A stretch of 64,000 nt of DNA from Fontibacillus panacisegetis. GTDB lineage: Bacteria > Bacillota > Bacilli > Paenibacillales > Paenibacillaceae. The notes beneath the pieces are model-generated. The model made no database searches. It saw only the letters and a program-made list of their open reading frames with translations, and was not told the origin of the DNA. The stretch lies in NCBI RefSeq assembly GCF_900102215.1, contig NZ_FNBG01000009.1, forward strand, positions 62,001 to 126,000. The letters run 5' to 3'. Positions 42,970 through 53,772 of the stretch are shown here, in pieces. Each line of letters opens with the position of its first letter. Positions within the stretch are counted from its first letter, which is position 1. Both the position numbers and the translations under genes were made by a program.

Positions 42970-44326
42970 ATCCGTCCCCCCTATCCCACGGAGCAGGTGT
43001 GCAGACCATCTGCCATACTGGATTCTCCATGGCATATACCAGTTGTTTGGCCAATCGAATCATTCCTTCATACCCGGCATAAGCCGTGTGACGCTCCTGA
43101 TTGATATCCAAAAACGGAATTTGCTCCTTCAGCGCCATATACATATTGCGCCCTCCGGCTATGACGATATCAGCCTTGCGCTCTCGGACAGCTTTGAGAA
43201 CACGGCTTGATCCACCCTCTGGTATATAAATTGCCTCTTCCCCAAGCCTTTCCGAAATCCGGGCGATGTCACTATCCGTGCTTTTATTGGTTCCAACACC
43301 GACCACTTTAACACCTAGCTCCTGAAGCGCTGAAATCACTGACCAGCTTTTAACGCCGCCCGTATACAAGACAGCCTTTTTCCCTTTAAGCACTTTTCGG
43401 TAAGGAGCCAGCTCTCGCATAAGCCGCATTTCCTCACGTTCTACTAAATGATCAACTCTGCGCTCCACTTCACGGTTGTTAATCAAATAGGCAAGTTGCC
43501 GCAATGAAAAGCTCGTTTCCTTGGCACCGTAAAAGGAACCTTCAAAATACGGTATTCCGTATTTTTTCTCCATCTTGACGGCCAATCCAATTAAGGCCCT
43601 GCTGCAAACGATCATATTCGCCTTGGCTCGATGCGCTCCGGCGATTTCCTTGAACCTCCCATTCCCGGTTATCCGGGCATGCAGCCGCATCCCCGTCTGA
43701 TTCAAAAGCTTCTCTATATCCCAAGCTTCGCCAGCGATATTGTACTCACCAATCAGGTTCACATCGCAATCAGTAACCAGAGGAGGTTCTTCTGTGCCGA
43801 TTACGTACTGGAACAATGCTTCTCCAGCCAGACGGTTACCCAAATTTTTACTTCCGACAAAACCCGGGCTGTTAACAGGAACAACAGCAAGCCCCAGCTC
43901 TGCTGACGCTTGCTTACATACCGCATCTATATCTTCGCCCGTAAGAGCTGAAACACAAGTAGAATAAACAAATATTGCGGGAGGAGAGAAGCGGTCCGCA
44001 ATATACCGGATCGCTTCTAATAGCTTCTTCTCTCCGCCAAAAATAATATCGTGCTCCCCCAGATCCGTTGTAAAACCAAGGGATGAAAGCTGAGGGCCGT
44101 TAGACAAGCTCCCCCTCGTCTCCCAGCTGTTACCTGCACAGGCAATAGGACCATGAACCAGATGGGCTGCATCTGCTATCGGCAGTAAAGTGATCTGCGC
44201 TCCATCAAACGAACAGCCCCCTGCCGCTTCACCGGGTTTTGGCCTCGGACATGGCTTACTCTTAGGTTCCTCCTTGCCGCATGAGTTTACATCTACAGTA
44301 AAGCCTGTCTTTTTGATCGCTTCCAT
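42956..44326 (-). CDS. nifE: Cofactor assembly scaffold NifE
   Basis: 456 residues, paralogue of NifD: LVHGPIACAGNSWETRG, the DIIFGGEKKLLEAI loop, STCVSALTGEDIDAVCKQ. Partner of NifN in the NifEN scaffold, receiving NifB-co and adding molybdenum and homocitrate. Starts 50 bases after nifK in the operon. Confidence 0.94.
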   Translation of the reverse strand: MEAIKKTGFTVDVNSCGKEEPKSKPCPRPKPGEAAGGCSFDGAQITLLPIADAAHLVHGPIACAGNSWETRGSLSNGPQLSSLGFTTDLGEHDIIFGGEKKLLEAIRYIADRFSPPAIFVYSTCVSALTGEDIDAVCKQASAELGLAVVPVNSPGFVGSKNLGNRLAGEALFQYVIGTEEPPLVTDCDVNLIGEYNIAGEAWDIEKLLNQTGMRLHARITGNGRFKEIAGAHRAKANMIVCSRALIGLAVKMEKKYGIPYFEGSFYGAKETSFSLRQLAYLINNREVERRVDHLVEREEMRLMRELAPYRKVLKGKKAVLYTGGVKSWSVISALQELGVKVVGVGTNKSTDSDIARISERLGEEAIYIPEGGSSRVLKAVRERKADIVIAGGRNMYMALKEQIPFLDINQERHTAYAGYEGMIRLAKQLVYAMENPVWQMVCTPAPWDRGDGYDNS

Positions 44327-44376
44327 CCGCTCCTGATCCCTCCTTAGGCGTAATTCATATCGCCTTCTGTAATCAT

Positions 44377-45906
44377 CTAGCGCACAAGGTCAAAGCTGTG
44401 GGCAGGAGCATCGGCATCAAGCTGCTCCAGAACCGTGTTCACAAACAAGGTAAGCAGATTCAATGTACCTCGGTAACCAATGATAGGGTAACGTTGGATA
44501 TGATGACGGTCGAAAATTGGAAAACCTGCGCGTATCAATGGAACTCCAGCATCCTTGGCAGCATATTTCAAATGGCTGCTGCCTATGGCAAGATCCACCT
44601 TCTCATTAAACAAAAGAGAGCGTAAGTGCCATAAATCGCGGCCCACATACACCTTGCCCTCACTTCCATAAGGACTGGATGACAACAGCGCATTTGCTTC
44701 CTGTTCAAATTCCGCGTCTCCATTTGAGCAGATGATGTGGACCGGCTCCATTCCAAGCTCTAAACAGAATCCAATCAGTCCAAGCAGCATATCAGGATCT
44801 CCAGCCATGGCTACCCTTTTGCCATGTAAATAATTGTGCGAATCCGTAATTGCATCTACTACTTTGGAGCGTTCCTTCATCAATGCTTCCGGAATGGGTG
44901 CAGCTGCCAAACTACTGATCGTCTCAAGCAACTGGTCGGTAGCCGTTATTCCAAGCGGCGTATACAAAGACCTTGCCGTTTGCCCCCACTTTTCTTCTGT
45001 GTACGCAACTGTTTTGCGCAGACCATATTTTTGCAGAGCAAGCGTCCCCATCGCATTAGCGGCATTCGGTACATCAGCCAGCTTGGTTCCGCCGTAATAG
45101 TAACTGTATGTGCCGTCAGCACCTGAATCAAAATTGTCGCTATGATCTCCAAGCAAGGTATACGACAGCCCGAACATTTCCACAATCCGCTTGATCTCCT
45201 CAAAATTCCCCGTGTAAGGCTCAAATCCCAGCAAAATATTCAGCTTCCGTTCACTACCTGGTTTAGCTTGCTGACCCGATTTTTCATACAAATAACTTAA
45301 AATTCCCTTTAGCATATTGTCATAGCCCGTAATATGCGAACCGGAAAAGCTTGGCGTATTAGCAAAAGGAACCGGCATTTCTTCTGGCAGTGCACCCTCC
45401 TTGCGCGCATTCCCGATAAAAGCAGACAGGTCATCTCCGATTACCTCAGCCATACAGGTGGTACTCATCGCTACCATCTCGGGTTTGTACAACGCGATAC
45501 TGTTTGCCAATCCTTCAATCAGGTTGTTCATACCCCCAAATACTGCAGCATCTTCCGTCATGGAGGAGGATACAGCCGGAACCGGCTCTTTGAAATGTCT
45601 GGCAAAATGGCTGCGAAAATACGCTGTACATCCCTGTGAACCGTGAACAAACGGCAGTGTCTTCTCAAAGCCTAACGCCGCCATAACTGCGCCAAGCGGC
45701 TGGCAAGCCTTAGCCGGGTTAATCACAACGGATTTGCGGGCTAAATTTTTGTTCAAATACTCTTCCGTCTGAGTGTAAGCAGCAGTCTGCAGCACCTCTT
45801 CTTCAGGGCATGCATTTTCAAATTGGCGCTTATTCTCCCTCTGCTGAACATACTTCTCGGTTTCGAAAAGACTATTATGATCTAAAATCCGATTACCTCC
45901 ACTCAT
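44377..45906 (-). CDS. nifK: Nitrogenase molybdenum-iron protein beta chain NifK
   Basis: 509 residues. P-cluster cysteines at 68 (KACQPLGA), 93 (SQGCTAYF) and 151 ([12 protein letters not shown]) match the positions and context of known NifK. The HFKEPVP loop and length fit the molybdenum enzyme. Its ATG overlaps the nifD stop codon (ATGA), consistent with equal amounts of both chains in the alpha2-beta2 protein. Confidence 0.97.
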   Translation of the reverse strand: MSGGNRILDHNSLFETEKYVQQRENKRQFENACPEEEVLQTAAYTQTEEYLNKNLARKSVVINPAKACQPLGAVMAALGFEKTLPFVHGSQGCTAYFRSHFARHFKEPVPAVSSSMTEDAAVFGGMNNLIEGLANSIALYKPEMVAMSTTCMAEVIGDDLSAFIGNARKEGALPEEMPVPFANTPSFSGSHITGYDNMLKGILSYLYEKSGQQAKPGSERKLNILLGFEPYTGNFEEIKRIVEMFGLSYTLLGDHSDNFDSGADGTYSYYYGGTKLADVPNAANAMGTLALQKYGLRKTVAYTEEKWGQTARSLYTPLGITATDQLLETISSLAAAPIPEALMKERSKVVDAITDSHNYLHGKRVAMAGDPDMLLGLIGFCLELGMEPVHIICSNGDAEFEQEANALLSSSPYGSEGKVYVGRDLWHLRSLLFNEKVDLAIGSSHLKYAAKDAGVPLIRAGFPIFDRHHIQRYPIIGYRGTLNLLTLFVNTVLEQLDADAPAHSFDLVR

Positions 45907-47354
45907 GCCATCACCCCCACCTTATCTGGAGCCTTGAGCAGCTTCCATACCGGGCTGCTAATTGCCATGTCCATGTCACGGGCAAATATTTTGAAACCGT
46001 CGAAGCCATGATAAGGGCCGCTGTAATCCCAGGAATGCATTTGACGGAATGGAATACCCATCTTGTGATACACGTACTTTTCTTTAACCCCTGCACCCAT
46101 TAAATCGATATCCAGCTTCTGGGCCAGCTCCTCCAGTTCATACGCCCCCGGATCATCCATGAGGATTGTAGCCTGCTTCAATTCAGGAATCGTCTTCAGG
46201 TAATCATCTTTATGGGCAAATTCATAGCCTGTAGCTACAATTTCCATGCCCAAGTCCTCGTATGCACCTATCGTATGACGGGCACGAAGCCCGCCGATTA
46301 ACAACATCACCTTTTTACCTTCTAGGCGGGGACGGTATTTGGCAATAACAGCATCCATCTCCCCCTTATATTTGGCGATAACTTTTTCACAGTTTTCCTG
46401 AATGGTTTCATCAAAATATGCAGCTATCGTTCGCAGACTTTCTATCGTTTTGGTTGGACCAAAAAAGTTATATTCAAGCGACGGAATTCCATATTCTTCT
46501 TCCATCACTTCACACATATAGTTCATGGACCGAAAACAATGGATCAAATTTAACTTCGCTTTATGGGCCGTCATTACCTCATTAATAGTTCCGTCACCAG
46601 ACCATTGAGCAATAACCCGAAGCCCCATTTCTTCCAGCAAAATTCTTGAAGCCCATGCGTCACCGCCGATATTGTAGTCCCCGATGATATTAACATCGTA
46701 AGGTCCACATTCCTTAAGCTCCGCACGACCCATTATAAAATCACGGATAGCATCATTGGCGATATGGTGTCCAAGCGACTGGCTGACACCGCGGAAGCCT
46801 TCGCAACGTACGGGTACGATAGGAATTCCAAGCTCCTTGCTCATTTTTTTGGCAACTGCCTCAATATCATCGCCAATCAGACCAACCGGACATTCGGATT
46901 GAATACTAATCCCTTTGGCAAGCGGGAACATTTCTTTAATCTCCCGACAAATCACTTCAAGCTTCTTATCCCCGCCAAATACAATATCCGTCTCCTGAAA
47001 ATCGCTTGACACCTGCATCGCCGTGAAATTATCAACCCCCAGAGAACCGTTAGCATAATTCCGTCTGGTACCCCAGCTGTACTGACCACAACCGATCGGC
47101 CCATGACTAATGTGAACCATATCCTTGATCGGCCCCCACACTACGCCTTTCGAACCGGCATATGCACAGCCGCGAATCGTCATTACACCCGGTCTGGATT
47201 TGATATTGGACTTGATAGCGCATTTGCTGCAATCAAGCTTATTGTCTTCTTCCATAACCTCGTAGTGCCGTTTTCGATCCTTCTTGGCCTTGTCAGGGAA
47301 GACTTCTAGAATTTCTTCAATGATTTGTTTATTTTTCATAATATCTGTACTCAT
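45903..47354 (-). CDS. nifD: Nitrogenase molybdenum-iron protein alpha chain NifD
   Basis: 483 residues. P-cluster cysteines Cys63 ([15 protein letters not shown]), Cys89 ([10 protein letters not shown]) and Cys155 ([11 protein letters not shown]). Active-site Gln192 and His196 ([12 protein letters not shown]). Cofactor ligands Cys273 ([10 protein letters not shown]) and His440 ([11 protein letters not shown]). The Val beside the cofactor (GSKGVVWG) and the absence of any delta-subunit gene mark it as the molybdenum enzyme. It is separated from nifH by 255 bases containing a MITE-like insertion. Confidence 0.97.
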   Translation of the reverse strand: MSTDIMKNKQIIEEILEVFPDKAKKDRKRHYEVMEEDNKLDCSKCAIKSNIKSRPGVMTIRGCAYAGSKGVVWGPIKDMVHISHGPIGCGQYSWGTRRNYANGSLGVDNFTAMQVSSDFQETDIVFGGDKKLEVICREIKEMFPLAKGISIQSECPVGLIGDDIEAVAKKMSKELGIPIVPVRCEGFRGVSQSLGHHIANDAIRDFIMGRAELKECGPYDVNIIGDYNIGGDAWASRILLEEMGLRVIAQWSGDGTINEVMTAHKAKLNLIHCFRSMNYMCEVMEEEYGIPSLEYNFFGPTKTIESLRTIAAYFDETIQENCEKVIAKYKGEMDAVIAKYRPRLEGKKVMLLIGGLRARHTIGAYEDLGMEIVATGYEFAHKDDYLKTIPELKQATILMDDPGAYELEELAQKLDIDLMGAGVKEKYVYHKMGIPFRQMHSWDYSGPYHGFDGFKIFARDMDMAISSPVWKLLKAPDKVGVMA

Positions 47355-47435
47355 TTCCTAACCTCCCTTTTCCGGTCATTATCATTCAAAATCCAAGGTG
47401 CAGGAGCTTGAATCCGATCTCTTCTTAAAATGCGA

Positions 47436-47603
47436 GTTCAAAAAGTCAGGTTCTCAGGACCGAGAAAGTTGGATGAAGCTAGGGCATGAGGAGCGGAGCG
47501 TACGTTTTGGGTACGTGAGCACCGGAAGGCCCGGCTGAATTCAAGATTCGATGTCGAGTCTGCTTCTTGATTTGCTTCGTCATGAGAAGATGACTTTTTG
47601 AAC
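47436..47603. mobile_element. MITE-like element between nifH and nifD
   Basis: A 168-bp sequence with terminal inverted repeats: both ends read GTTCAAAAAGTCA inward, and 24 of the first 29 bases pair. It codes for no protein, and its inside is more GC-rich than the surroundings. I see no clear target duplication. Such short non-coding elements with inverted ends are typical of MITEs moved by a transposase encoded elsewhere. It lies inside the nif operon, in the gap between nifH and nifD, so it is transcribed with it and its ends can fold into a long mRNA hairpin. Confidence 0.8.
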
Positions 47604-47609
47604 AACCTC

Positions 47610-48473
<864 letters not shown>

Positions 48474-48520
48474 TTAAATAACCTCCAGTATGTTCATTTT
48501 TTCACTTTACACCCTCTGAT

Positions 48521-49984
48521 TCAGAAGCTTGCAAGCGGCTTGCTGCCGCCGGACACCTGTGGTTGCTGCATATACCGCTGATACTTGGCATATTCCAAAA
48601 TAAGCTCTTCAATATTACCTTTCTTGACGATCGGGATAATTCCAGCTGCTTTAAGTCCAGCCTCAGGGGCCTTGCCAATGCCGGAAGAGAACAATACGCT
48701 GCAATCCTGTAAATCTTTAATGATCTCCCGTATCGTCTGTTCCTTGTCACTGTTGCAGCTTGCCCTGCCGTGGCAGTAGGCCTGCACTTTGCGTATTCCG
48801 AGAAATGTTACCTTTTCCCCATCACTTTCATACACCATAAATTCCTTGGCATGCCCAAAATGCAGGTTTACCTTTCCTTCACCCCGGGTGGCTACAGCCA
48901 CTCGAAGCAATTGGCTTACAGTAGTTTCTTTTTCTCCTTCTCTTCCTGCGACAGGACAGAAGCACCCACCCGAATTCACCTTTTCGCCCGCACTCATTTT
49001 TGCCTCCTTGACTTCAGCCAGCCTCTTTACCTTTTCCTCCAAAGCAGACTGGAAATGTTCCCTGGCCTCCAAGTCAAGCGGTGGTGCAAAAGCGAGATTC
49101 TCCCAGGTAAAATCCGCGCTTCGATCCTCTCCCAGCAAGCCTATCGCATCAGCCCGGCATTGCCGGCAATGCCTCATGATCTTGCTTCCTTCTCCTGCAC
49201 AATCCTTCTGGATTTTGTGCAGCATCCTTGGGCTCGGAGCCTCACGCCCTTCTTCCTCGTAACGGCTTCCTGGCGCAATAATCAGCGGCATTATATTATG
49301 CATAAACGCCCCGTGACTTCGCACTGTTCGAGAAACCTCTGACATGTGCTCGTCATTTACCCCCGGAATCAGCACCGAGTTTACCTTAACTAACACCCCT
49401 CTTTCTGTTAATGCCTTTAACCCCTCCAATTGCCTTGAAATCAGCAGCTCTGCAGCATCCCTGCCTTCATACTTCCGATCCTCATCCTCGTCATAGACCC
49501 ATCCGTAAATCTGGCTTCCAATATCCGGATTTACCGCATTAATCGTGATGGTTACATGAGCAATTCCGAGCTCGACAATTTCATCAATGTGTTTATTAAG
49601 CGTCAGACCATTTGTACTTAAGCAAAAAGTTACATCAGGCACCACGCTCCTCAGACCGCCAAACGTTTCGAACGTTTTGTCAGCATTGGCTAAAGGGTCT
49701 CCAGGACCGGCTATACCAACTACTGACAATTGCATAAGCTGTGCGGCAACCCCCGTAACCTTGCGAATCGCATCATCCGGAGTCAGCAATTCGCTCACCA
49801 CGCCTGGCCTGCTTTCATTGACACAATCGAATTTACGGTTGCAGTAATGACACTGAATGTTGCATGCCGGAGCCACCGGGACGTGCATACGTGCAAAATA
49901 ACGATGTGCTTCCTCGCTGTAGCAAGGATGACGAGTAATATCCGTATTCAAGGAATGACAGGCGGCTTCGGTCAAGGCTTCCAT
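48521..49984 (-). CDS. nifB: Radical SAM cofactor synthase NifB
   Basis: 487 residues. Radical SAM motif Cys41-x3-Cys45-x2-Cys48 (ACNIQCHYCNRKFDC) after the HPCYSEEAHRYFARMHVPVA start typical of NifB; CRQCRADAIGLLGED further on. A C-terminal NifX-like domain (about 370-470; LHFGHAKEFMVY) is fused. It makes NifB-co, the [8Fe-9S-C] core of the cofactor. First gene of the operon, with AAAGGAG ahead of the ATG and a sigma-A promoter about 70 bases upstream. Confidence 0.97.
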   Translation of the reverse strand: MEALTEAACHSLNTDITRHPCYSEEAHRYFARMHVPVAPACNIQCHYCNRKFDCVNESRPGVVSELLTPDDAIRKVTGVAAQLMQLSVVGIAGPGDPLANADKTFETFGGLRSVVPDVTFCLSTNGLTLNKHIDEIVELGIAHVTITINAVNPDIGSQIYGWVYDEDEDRKYEGRDAAELLISRQLEGLKALTERGVLVKVNSVLIPGVNDEHMSEVSRTVRSHGAFMHNIMPLIIAPGSRYEEEGREAPSPRMLHKIQKDCAGEGSKIMRHCRQCRADAIGLLGEDRSADFTWENLAFAPPLDLEAREHFQSALEEKVKRLAEVKEAKMSAGEKVNSGGCFCPVAGREGEKETTVSQLLRVAVATRGEGKVNLHFGHAKEFMVYESDGEKVTFLGIRKVQAYCHGRASCNSDKEQTIREIIKDLQDCSVLFSSGIGKAPEAGLKAAGIIPIVKKGNIEELILEYAKYQRYMQQPQVSGGSKPLASF

Positions 49985-50052
49985 TGGCTTCTCTCCTTTC
50001 CTCTGTGTAAGATTTCGTTGATCAATTAGAATATATTGTAAAATTTATCTTA

Positions 50053-50081
50053 ATCATAATTTCGACTGGAGTTTGCGTCAA
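50053..50081 (-). promoter_or_regulatory. nif operon promoter
   Basis: On the minus strand TTGACG (50081-50076), a 17-base spacer and TATGAT (50058-50053) form a good sigma-A promoter; the nifB ATG is 69 bases downstream of it. A 17-bp GlnR-like sequence TGACATATTAGTTGACG (50092-50076) overlaps the -35. I saw no sigma-54 (-24/-12) promoter or NifA-type site in 49985-50354, which fits Paenibacillus GlnR control. Confidence 0.75.
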
Positions 50082-50140
50082 CTAATATGTCATGAAAAAC
50101 GCGCTAATTTCCAGCTTATTAACAATTGCGCCATATTTAA

Positions 50141-50157
50141 TGTTATATTATATAACA
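50141..50157. promoter_or_regulatory. Consensus GlnR/TnrA box upstream of nifB
   Basis: TGTTATATTATATAACA fits TGTnA-N7-TnACA with no mismatch and is itself palindromic. It lies 59 bases upstream of the nifB -35 and about 200 bases ahead of the divergent glycosyltransferase gene. GlnR controls nif in Paenibacillus, so it is a likely regulatory site for nitrogen status. Confidence 0.75.
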
Positions 50158-50221
50158 CATAAATAACATGTCTGCGTTTTCATTTTTGATTCTCAATTGG
50201 CTTTTAAAGCCTGAGGAGTAC

Positions 50222-50252
50222 AAAAAGAGCCTTGGTACGGTAACCAAGACTC
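50222..50252 (-). terminator. Orphan terminator upstream of the nif promoter
   Basis: On the minus strand GAGTCTTGGT pairs with ACCAAGGCTC (one G-T pair) across a six-base loop, followed by TTTTTG. There is no minus-strand gene just upstream, so it probably shields the nif operon from antisense transcription through the glycosyltransferase genes. Confidence 0.7.
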
Positions 50253-50354
50253 ATTGTATGATTAATTCAACTCGCCTAATCCACAACCTGCCGGAATGAA
50301 TACTATACAATCATAATCATGTAAAATTCATAATTAGATTGAAGGTGAAATAGG

Positions 50355-51575
50355 TTGAACATATTATTAGCCTCTTTTTTTGAACTGCCTCAGATCGGCG
50401 GGCTATGGACATATATGTTTCAATTAAAAAGAAGCCTCGAGCAGTTAGGACATACAGTAGACATTTTTGCCCGTAGTGTTAACACTCAAAATTATAAATT
50501 GATTAATAGAGAAGCCGAAATTGACAAGGAGAGCCTGCATAGAATTATAGAGCCACATGTCCTGCGAGAGCTATCCTATTCAAGCCCGCAAACTCCGCTG
50601 TGGATTCTGAATCAAGAAGTAGAGCGGTATAAGTACGAAGCTGCTGCAGTTTCATTTAATCTGCAAAATTACGATGTTATTCACGCACAAGATATTATTT
50701 CGACATATTGTTTTTCTCGTATTAAGCCTAAAAACATCCCACTAATCGCTACTATTCACGCATCACTGGCTTTTGAATGGAAACATACGACCAGCTTTTT
50801 TTCCGAGAAAAATCCTGCATTCCACAGATATGCTCTTCTGTTAGAGTTTCTTGGGGCTTCCAGCAGTGATAAGACGATCGTTCCTTCCTATTGGCTCAAA
50901 AATTATTTAATGCACAATTTCCATGTTCCCTCCGAGAAACTTGTGGTTATCCCTAACGGAATCGACATCCCACACTATTTCGAACAAATGCTTCATGTTA
51001 AAAAAATGGATCGTTCTCCTCATAAAATTATTTTTGCATGTGTTGCCCGGCTTACTTTTGAGAAAGGAATCTCTTATTTGCTTAATGCCTTGGCCCAATT
51101 AAATACGATTAGACAAGACTGGGATCTATGGTTAATTGGAGACGGCCCCCTCAAAGGTGAATTACAGGAACAATGCAAACAGCTAAATATATTCAATCAG
51201 GTTCAATTTCTTGGCTTTAGAAATGATGTTCCTGTCCTTCTCCAACAAGCGGATATCTTTCTCCTATCCAGTATTCAAGAAACCTTCTGTTACTCAATTC
51301 TGGAGGCTCAATTAGCTGAGGTTCCTGTAATTGCTCCAAGAACAGGCGGAATTACAGAACTTGTTACCCATCGGAAGACAGGGCTGTTATTTGAATCCGA
51401 AAACTCAGAAGATTTGTTAGCTAATATTAAGTTATTACTAAGCAACAAAAAACTGCAAAGAGCAATCATAGAGCAAGCTAAACAAACGGCTGCAACCAAA
51501 TTTTCTTCCTCTTTGACAACCAAAAAAATTGTTGACATCTACTATCTTTGTCAGATGTTAAGCCCTGAGACTTAG
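50355..51575 (+). CDS. GT4-family glycosyltransferase
   Basis: 406 residues of the GT-B fold, GT4 family. It has a glycine-rich N-terminal start (ELPQIGGLWTYMFQLKRSLE), CVARLTFEKGISYLLNAL, and the C-terminal nucleotide-sugar motif ETFCYSILEAQLAEVPVIAPRTGG. No signal peptide. It starts with TTG. The next gene is a clear paralogue (about the same length and the same motifs), so the pair arose by tandem duplication. Similar GT4 enzymes act in spore coat or surface glycan formation; cotJ follows, convergent. The acceptor is unknown. Confidence 0.88.
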   Translation: MNILLASFFELPQIGGLWTYMFQLKRSLEQLGHTVDIFARSVNTQNYKLINREAEIDKESLHRIIEPHVLRELSYSSPQTPLWILNQEVERYKYEAAAVSFNLQNYDVIHAQDIISTYCFSRIKPKNIPLIATIHASLAFEWKHTTSFFSEKNPAFHRYALLLEFLGASSSDKTIVPSYWLKNYLMHNFHVPSEKLVVIPNGIDIPHYFEQMLHVKKMDRSPHKIIFACVARLTFEKGISYLLNALAQLNTIRQDWDLWLIGDGPLKGELQEQCKQLNIFNQVQFLGFRNDVPVLLQQADIFLLSSIQETFCYSILEAQLAEVPVIAPRTGGITELVTHRKTGLLFESENSEDLLANIKLLLSNKKLQRAIIEQAKQTAATKFSSSLTTKKIVDIYYLCQMLSPET

Positions 51576-51584
51576 GTGATCCAT

Positions 51585-52997
51585 ATGAAAATATTATTAT
51601 GCACATTTTGGACGTTTCCCCACACAGGCGGCATCAATACGTATATCCATATTTTGAAATCTGAATTAGAGAAAACAGGCAATGAAGTTGATATTTTTGC
51701 TCATCATCCCTCATTTGAATACTACTATTTATTGGGTAAACAGGAACTGCGAATTGATAAGGCACCCCTTTATAAGCAAATATATACTTACATTCAAAGC
51801 TATTACACAAATTTGTTCCCACAAATGAACCCCTGGATTATTGAAATGGAAGCAGAAAAATATAGCTTTGAAGCCGCATGCTCCTCCCTAAAACTTGATG
51901 AATATCATATCATTCATGTGCAGGATGTGATCTCCTCTGCGGCTCTGTCCCGTGTTAAACCCCAGCATGTTCCCTTAATATCCACTATTCATGGATGGTT
52001 TACTAACGAATACTATCTGGATCATCCCGATAGCGGTAAAGGAACTTTGCCTTGGATTTACAATCAATTTATTGAATATAGCGGATTAACCAGCAGCCAA
52101 TTAACATTGCTACCGAGCAAATGGCTTAGAGATATTTATTTAAATGATGTGAAGATTCCACCTGCACAACTAATACATGTCCCATACGGCATCAAAACGG
52201 ATCGTTACACAACCAAAACAAATGACACTCTTGAACCTCTCGAACCACTCTCCCCGGAGCTTAAAATAATCAGCTGCGTTGCCAGACTAGTTCCGGTTAA
52301 AGGCCATAAGTACTTAATGGAAGCATTATCCTTATTAAAAAATGATCGTAACGACTGGATATGTTATTTTGTTGGAGACGGTACTCTGAGAGAAGAGCTT
52401 GAATTACTATCCAAAAATTTAGGCCTGGAAAAGCATTTAAAGTTTGTTGGCGCAAGGACAGATGTCCAGTATTGGCTCCAACAGTCAGATATCATAGTTT
52501 TATCAAGCATTCAGGATAATCAGCCCTTTGTTGTCATGGAAGCCCAAATGTCAGGAAAACCCGTTATTGTTACGGATGCCGGTGGGATGCCTGAAATGGT
52601 CGAACATGAAAAAACGGGATTAATTGCAAAAAAAGCCTCTTCCGAGTCCATCTATTCCAACATAAAACTGCTAATGGATAATGAAGAATTACGGATTAAG
52701 ATCGGCAATGCAGGTCAGAAGTGGGCACTCGACACATGGTCAGTCGACAATATGCTCATTCTCGTTAATTCTATCTATAAACAAATAACTCTAAACAAAA
52801 GAGAGGGAGGCTTCATGAAAGCTAACAAAAGCCCAGACAATGACTCTTCAATAAAATCAGTATATCCTTACTCGAATGAAAGTCTTTTTAATGATAAGGA
52901 TCTTGAAATCTGGAAGGAAATTATCCCCCATCTGCCTAATGGCTACACCGTGCCAGATCCTAATATCGTCAAGCTGATTCAAAAGAGCAATTCCTAA
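51585..52997 (+). CDS. GT4-family glycosyltransferase with extra C-terminal tail
   Basis: About 470 residues. The first ~410 are a GT4 enzyme paralogous to the upstream gene (TFPHTGGINTYIHILKSEL, CVARLVPVKGHKYLMEAL, DNQPFVVMEAQMSGKPVIV). Codon 414 of the longer frame is an ATG at 52815 with a strong GGGAGG four bases before it, and begins a polar 60-residue stretch (MKANKSPDNDSS...) not seen in the paralogue. This looks like a small gene fused in frame, or an internal second start. ATG 51585 is chosen as start because AGGTGA is well spaced for it. It follows the first enzyme directly. A bidirectional terminator lies beyond. Confidence 0.87.
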   Translation: MKILLCTFWTFPHTGGINTYIHILKSELEKTGNEVDIFAHHPSFEYYYLLGKQELRIDKAPLYKQIYTYIQSYYTNLFPQMNPWIIEMEAEKYSFEAACSSLKLDEYHIIHVQDVISSAALSRVKPQHVPLISTIHGWFTNEYYLDHPDSGKGTLPWIYNQFIEYSGLTSSQLTLLPSKWLRDIYLNDVKIPPAQLIHVPYGIKTDRYTTKTNDTLEPLEPLSPELKIISCVARLVPVKGHKYLMEALSLLKNDRNDWICYFVGDGTLREELELLSKNLGLEKHLKFVGARTDVQYWLQQSDIIVLSSIQDNQPFVVMEAQMSGKPVIVTDAGGMPEMVEHEKTGLIAKKASSESIYSNIKLLMDNEELRIKIGNAGQKWALDTWSVDNMLILVNSIYKQITLNKREGGFMKANKSPDNDSSIKSVYPYSNESLFNDKDLEIWKEIIPHLPNGYTVPDPNIVKLIQKSNS

Positions 52998-53074
52998 ACA
53001 AGCGTTGGCCTTATTCCTTAGGAAATTTGGGACAAATTTAGCTGAAACGATGATTTTGCTTCATGGAATAATGA

Positions 53075-53118
53075 AAAAAATCAACCATTTCGCATCGTCT
53101 GCTTAATGGTTGATTTTG
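53075..53118. terminator. Bidirectional terminator between glycosyltransferases and cotJ
   Basis: AAAATCAACCATT pairs perfectly with AATGGTTGATTTT across a 14-base loop, with A- and T-rich ends, in the gap between the two convergent operons. Confidence 0.85.
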
Positions 53119-53147
53119 CTTTCGCTTCAAAGTGAGACTTCACTCAC

Positions 53148-53717
53148 TCAAAAAACCCTCTTCTGCCCCTGCTCCCCCTTCAAAATCTCCACCGCCTCCC
53201 GGAACCGTAATGAGTGGATAATCTCCCGCTCACGCAGGAATTTCAAGCTGTCCTGCAGATCAACGTCATCGGTCATGTCGATGAGCCACTGGTATGTAGC
53301 CCGCGCTTTCTCCTCAGCGGCAATGTCCTCATAGAGATCCGCGATTGGATCACCTTTTGCCTGAATGTATGCTGCGGTAAATGGTACGCCTGAGGCATTC
53401 TCATAGAAAAGAGCACTATCGTGTGCAACATAATGTGGCGCCAATCCGCATGCCTTCAATTCTTCCACTGTCGCATCCTTGGTGAGCTTAAACACCATCG
53501 TAGCAATCATTTCCAAATGGGCAAATTCTTCCGTTGAAATGTCCGTAAGTAAACCAATTACTTTATCAGGAATGGTGTATCTTTGGTTCATATAGCGCAG
53601 AGCGGCAGCGAGTTCGCCGTCAGCACCACCATATTGCTCCAGCAGCAGCTTTGCCATGCCGATATCACATTTTCCTACCCGAACTGGATATTGCAGCTTT
53701 TTCTCATAGACCCACAT
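53148..53717 (-). CDS. cotJC: Spore coat protein CotJC (manganese-catalase-like)
   Basis: 189 residues, ferritin-like four-helix fold of the manganese catalase family, with the diiron/dimanganese ligand motifs EEFAHLEMIATMV and EDIAAEEKARATYQ. CotJC is an inner spore coat protein made in the mother cell. AAAGGAGG precedes the ATG. Last gene of cotJABC; normal length. Confidence 0.94.
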   Translation of the reverse strand: MWVYEKKLQYPVRVGKCDIGMAKLLLEQYGGADGELAAALRYMNQRYTIPDKVIGLLTDISTEEFAHLEMIATMVFKLTKDATVEELKACGLAPHYVAHDSALFYENASGVPFTAAYIQAKGDPIADLYEDIAAEEKARATYQWLIDMTDDVDLQDSLKFLREREIIHSLRFREAVEILKGEQGQKRVF

Positions 53718-53772
53718 TGTTTAGTTGTTCCCTCCTTTAGACTTGCAGACAAATTAAAGACAGACAGGCAAT

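Noticed and set aside
45903-47354. Alternative (vanadium or iron-only) nitrogenase
   Set aside because: NifD and NifK lengths and motifs fit the molybdenum type; no delta subunit gene lies between them, and nifE, nifN and nifV are present.
49985-50354. Sigma-54/NifA control of nif
   Set aside because: No -24/-12 promoter or NifA-type site seen; a sigma-A promoter and GlnR-like boxes are present instead.
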